Of a stretch of DNA of 64,000 nt, positions 62,391-64,000 are shown piece by piece (position 1 is the first letter of the stretch; every line of letters starts with the position of its first letter). The notes under the pieces are model-generated. The model ran no database searches. It was not told the DNA's origin and saw only the letters and a program-made list of their open reading frames with translations. This DNA comes from Bacillota bacterium. GTDB taxonomy: Bacteria; Bacillota; Limnochordia; DTU087; JAAYGB01. Location: NCBI GenBank assembly GCA_012727955.1, contig JAAYGB010000001.1:1-64000 (forward strand). The letters run 5' to 3'. Position numbers and translations under genes: made by a program.

Positions 62391-63110
62391 GTGAATCGAG
62401 AAAACTCCACCAGATTTCTCGATGCCTTCGCCCACATAGAGCAGGCCCTAGAGGATATCTTAGGCACTACTAGACACAAACCTTTTTATCAGTTGGTGGA
62501 CGAAGCGGCCCGTAAAGACCCCTTTGTTCAGGATATTGCCGTGGAACTAAAGGAATACGGCGATCTGCGCAACGCCATCGTGCACGAACGAATCGACGAT
62601 GAACCCATCGCGGAACCCCATGCAGAAACCGTAGCCCGCATCGAGCGAATTCGTGACTTGCTGCTGGAGCCGCCCAAGGTTGATCAGGAATTTCTCGGGC
62701 CGGTGATTACCTGCCAAACCACAGATTTAGTCAGCACCGCCGCGGAACTGATGTACCAACACTCCTTTTCTAAGATTCCCGTATACGATGAGGAGAACAG
62801 ATTCGTTGGACTGCTAACTGCTGAGGCCATCACCCATTGGCTCGGTGCCCAGCTGCAAAAAAGGAGCAACGATCTCTATCGGGAAAGGGTGGAATCGGTA
62901 CTGAAGTATGTGGACGAAAGAACCACCAGTTTCCGGTTTATCAGTCGCCACACCCCCGTGTTTGAAGTGATGCGGCTCTTTGATGAAACTACCCATCGGG
63001 GGCAGCGGTTGCAGGCGGTGATTATCACCCACGACGGACGGGAGGACGCACAGCCCCTGGGAATCATCACCGTCTTTGATCTTCCGAAGATTTTCAACTT
63101 GATCAACTAG
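62391..63110 (+). CDS. HEPN-like domain fused to a CBS pair
   Basis: 239 residues. Residues 1-95 are helical (RFLDAFAHIEQALEDILGTT; FYQLVDEAARKDPFVQDIAV) and include GDLRNAIVHER, where R60-N-A-I-V-H65 fits the RNxxxH motif of HEPN ribonucleases. Residues from about 105 form two CBS motifs: VSTAAELMYQHSFSKIPVYD with FVGLLTAEAITHWLG, and TPVFEVMRLFDE with LGIITVFDLPKIFNL. CBS pairs sense adenosine nucleotides. The GTG start follows AAGGAG by seven bases; a longer frame from 62184 overlaps the divergent GH3 gene. Confidence 0.75.
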   Translation: MNRENSTRFLDAFAHIEQALEDILGTTRHKPFYQLVDEAARKDPFVQDIAVELKEYGDLRNAIVHERIDDEPIAEPHAETVARIERIRDLLLEPPKVDQEFLGPVITCQTTDLVSTAAELMYQHSFSKIPVYDEENRFVGLLTAEAITHWLGAQLQKRSNDLYRERVESVLKYVDERTTSFRFISRHTPVFEVMRLFDETTHRGQRLQAVIITHDGREDAQPLGIITVFDLPKIFNLIN

Positions 63111-63129
63111 GGGAGAGGGCCAGCGAGGC

Positions 63130-63158
63130 TAGACACTCCCTAGACCCTGTAGTATAGT
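63130..63158 (+). promoter_or_regulatory. promoter of the ECF S component-coaX operon
   Basis: TAGACA (63130-63135), a 17-base spacer, TATAGT (63153-63158). Both boxes are one base from consensus. The leader to the start codon is then about 150 bases. Confidence 0.7.
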
Positions 63159-63198
63159 ATAAATGAGACAGCTTCCTTGCTGCGGCCGCTGATGGTGG

Positions 63199-63238
63199 TG
63201 GGAAGAAATAGGCTCAAGATAGACCGGGATTTCTCCCA
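63199..63238 (+). promoter_or_regulatory. leader hairpin with bulged A upstream of the ECF S component
   Basis: TGGGA-A-GAAAT (63199-63209) pairs with ATTTCTCCCA (63229-63238), leaving one bulged adenosine in a 10-bp stem. The pan RNA motif of Bacillota, linked to pantothenate genes, is also a stem with bulged adenosines, but I cannot confirm identity by eye. Confidence 0.35.
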
Positions 63239-63318
63239 ACCGATACCAGGAATTACCGTGGCAAGTACTGTCAAAATACGTCCGGTACCCCTTTGGGACT
63301 GGAACGGAGGGGAAAAAA

Positions 63319-63840
63319 TTGAATCTAACTACCCGTCAAATTGTTGTGATCGGCATGCTGGGAGCTATTTCCATTGTGCTGGCGGTCTCGCCCTTGGGCT
63401 TTATTCCGATGCCCACGGGAGTTCACGTCACCATCATGCACATCCCGGCGATCATTGGGGGAATTTGGCAAGGGCCGGTATCGGGAGCCTTGGTGGGTCT
63501 AATTTTCGGCATCTATGCGCTGCTGAATCCCATTCCCGCCTTCTTTTCCGATCCTCTTGTCTCGGTTCTTCCCCGATTGCTGATCGGAGTTACCGCCTAT
63601 TACGTCTACCGCGGCTGGTTCCACCGACGGACCAAGGTGATTGCTGCTGCCCTGGTGGGTTCTGCCACCAACACCATCGGTGTCTTGGGGATGATCGCCC
63701 TAAGGGGCTACCTACCCTTTGAGGCAGTGGCGGCCGTTGCCTTGAGCAACGGGATATTGGAGATGATTGTCTCCGCCATTGTGACCGCTCTCATCATCCG
63801 AGCGCTGTCCAAGGTGAGGGGTTTTTCGCTGCTTAGCTGA
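63319..63840 (+). CDS. ECF transporter S component, probably for pantothenate
   Basis: 173 residues with about six spans. TTRQIVVIGMLGAISIVLAV, FIPMPTGVHVTIMHIPAIIG, GPVSGALVGLIFGIYALL and SNGILEMIVSAIVTALIIRA follow the ECF_trnsprt (PF12822) pattern. It would dock to a shared EcfAA'T module elsewhere in the genome. The next gene encodes pantothenate kinase, so pantothenate is the likely cargo; related vitamins cannot be ruled out. TTG start behind GGAGGGG. Confidence 0.85.
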   Translation: MNLTTRQIVVIGMLGAISIVLAVSPLGFIPMPTGVHVTIMHIPAIIGGIWQGPVSGALVGLIFGIYALLNPIPAFFSDPLVSVLPRLLIGVTAYYVYRGWFHRRTKVIAAALVGSATNTIGVLGMIALRGYLPFEAVAAVALSNGILEMIVSAIVTALIIRALSKVRGFSLLS

Positions 63841-63872
63841 ACAGACGGAATCAACTAACGGAGGGAATCCCG

Positions 63873-64000
63873 ATGCTGTTGGCTGTCGACGTTGGTAACA
63901 CATCCACGGAATACGGAGTCTTTGAGAAGGATCGTTTGGTTGCCAATTGGCGACTGAATACCCACCGTTTCCAAACCGCCGATGAGCTGGGTTTGATCAC
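63873..64000 (+). CDS. coaX: type III pantothenate kinase, N-terminal part
   Basis: The first 42 residues are visible before the window ends: MLLAVDVGNTSTEYGVFEKD and RLVANWRLNTHRFQTADELG. The DVGNTST phosphate-binding motif followed by WRL...R..T.DE is diagnostic of CoaX. It phosphorylates pantothenate in the first step of CoA synthesis. GGAGGG precedes ATG, 32 bases after the S component. Confidence 0.93.
   Translation, partial: MLLAVDVGNTSTEYGVFEKDRLVANWRLNTHRFQTADELGLI

Overview
The window looks like chromosomal DNA of a Bacillota (Firmicutes) bacterium, probably a deep-branching clostridial or limnochordial lineage; this rests on gene content only. Pointers are a PerR with every metal ligand of the Bacillus protein, TRAP (mtrB), IreB, the SufCBDSU order, accD-accA-pfkA-pyk in one run, GGAGG-type ribosome binding sites with many GTG/TTG starts, a ferredoxin-tailed aldo/keto-reductase-like protein, and DAP dehydrogenase. 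G+C looks a little above one half. No phage, CRISPR array, transposase or intact insertion sequence was seen. The only mobile relic is a frameshifted group II intron reverse transcriptase tail at the left edge.

Layout. 1-4.9 kb: intron relic, sfsA-perR, tRNA-Leu(CAA), histidine phosphatase, DedA, RluD-type synthase, flavodoxin. 4.9-14.2 kb: AKR-like iron-sulfur protein with a hairpin-rich leader, then a minus-strand run sufC-sufB-sufD-sufS-sufU-thyA-folA. That run starts at a promoter whose -35 lies in a perfect palindrome, next to a cysteine-rich MarR gene. A frameshifted MerR/TipA-type regulator follows, with an intact MerR-style promoter. 14.2-18.8 kb: helical protein of unknown function, FAD oxidoreductase, TIM-barrel protein, six-LysM protein. 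18.9-28.0 kb: minus-strand housekeeping run ireB-murA-mtrB-(small protein)-accD-accA-pfkA-pyk-fxsA-AIR synthase-like, plus a CBM25-like protein. 28.1-29.9 kb: tRNA-Glu(CTC) divergent from gltX. 29.9-36.1 kb: trmL-MBL-mtnP-mtnA-mtaD and two APH-fold kinases. 36.3-43.7 kb: namZ-like gene, an unlisted 48-residue small gene with its own terminator, and a five-gene peptide/oligosaccharide ABC importer. 43.8-62.2 kb: accessory sugar region (sulfatase, FAD/BFD oxidoreductase, GH78 rhamnosidase, sialidase-fold protein, acetamidase, DegV, GH29 fucosidase, araA, TctCAB transporter, ddh, GH3). 62.4-64 kb: HEPN-like/CBS protein, an ECF S component and the start of coaX.

How it fits together. None of the glycosidases carries a recognisable signal peptide, so they would trim oligosaccharides already imported; the SBP_5-type ABC system is the obvious import candidate in the window. 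The suf run supplies Fe-S clusters and also carries dTMP and folate genes. The 27-19 kb run mixes cell wall (murA), fatty acid (accDA) and lower glycolysis (pfkA, pyk).

Most interesting leads: the cysteine-rich MarR and palindrome-covered suf promoter; the RNxxxH (HEPN-like)-CBS fusion; the 48-residue small gene; the structured leaders before the AKR-like gene and the ECF S component; and the methylthioadenosine salvage operon carrying two orphan kinases.
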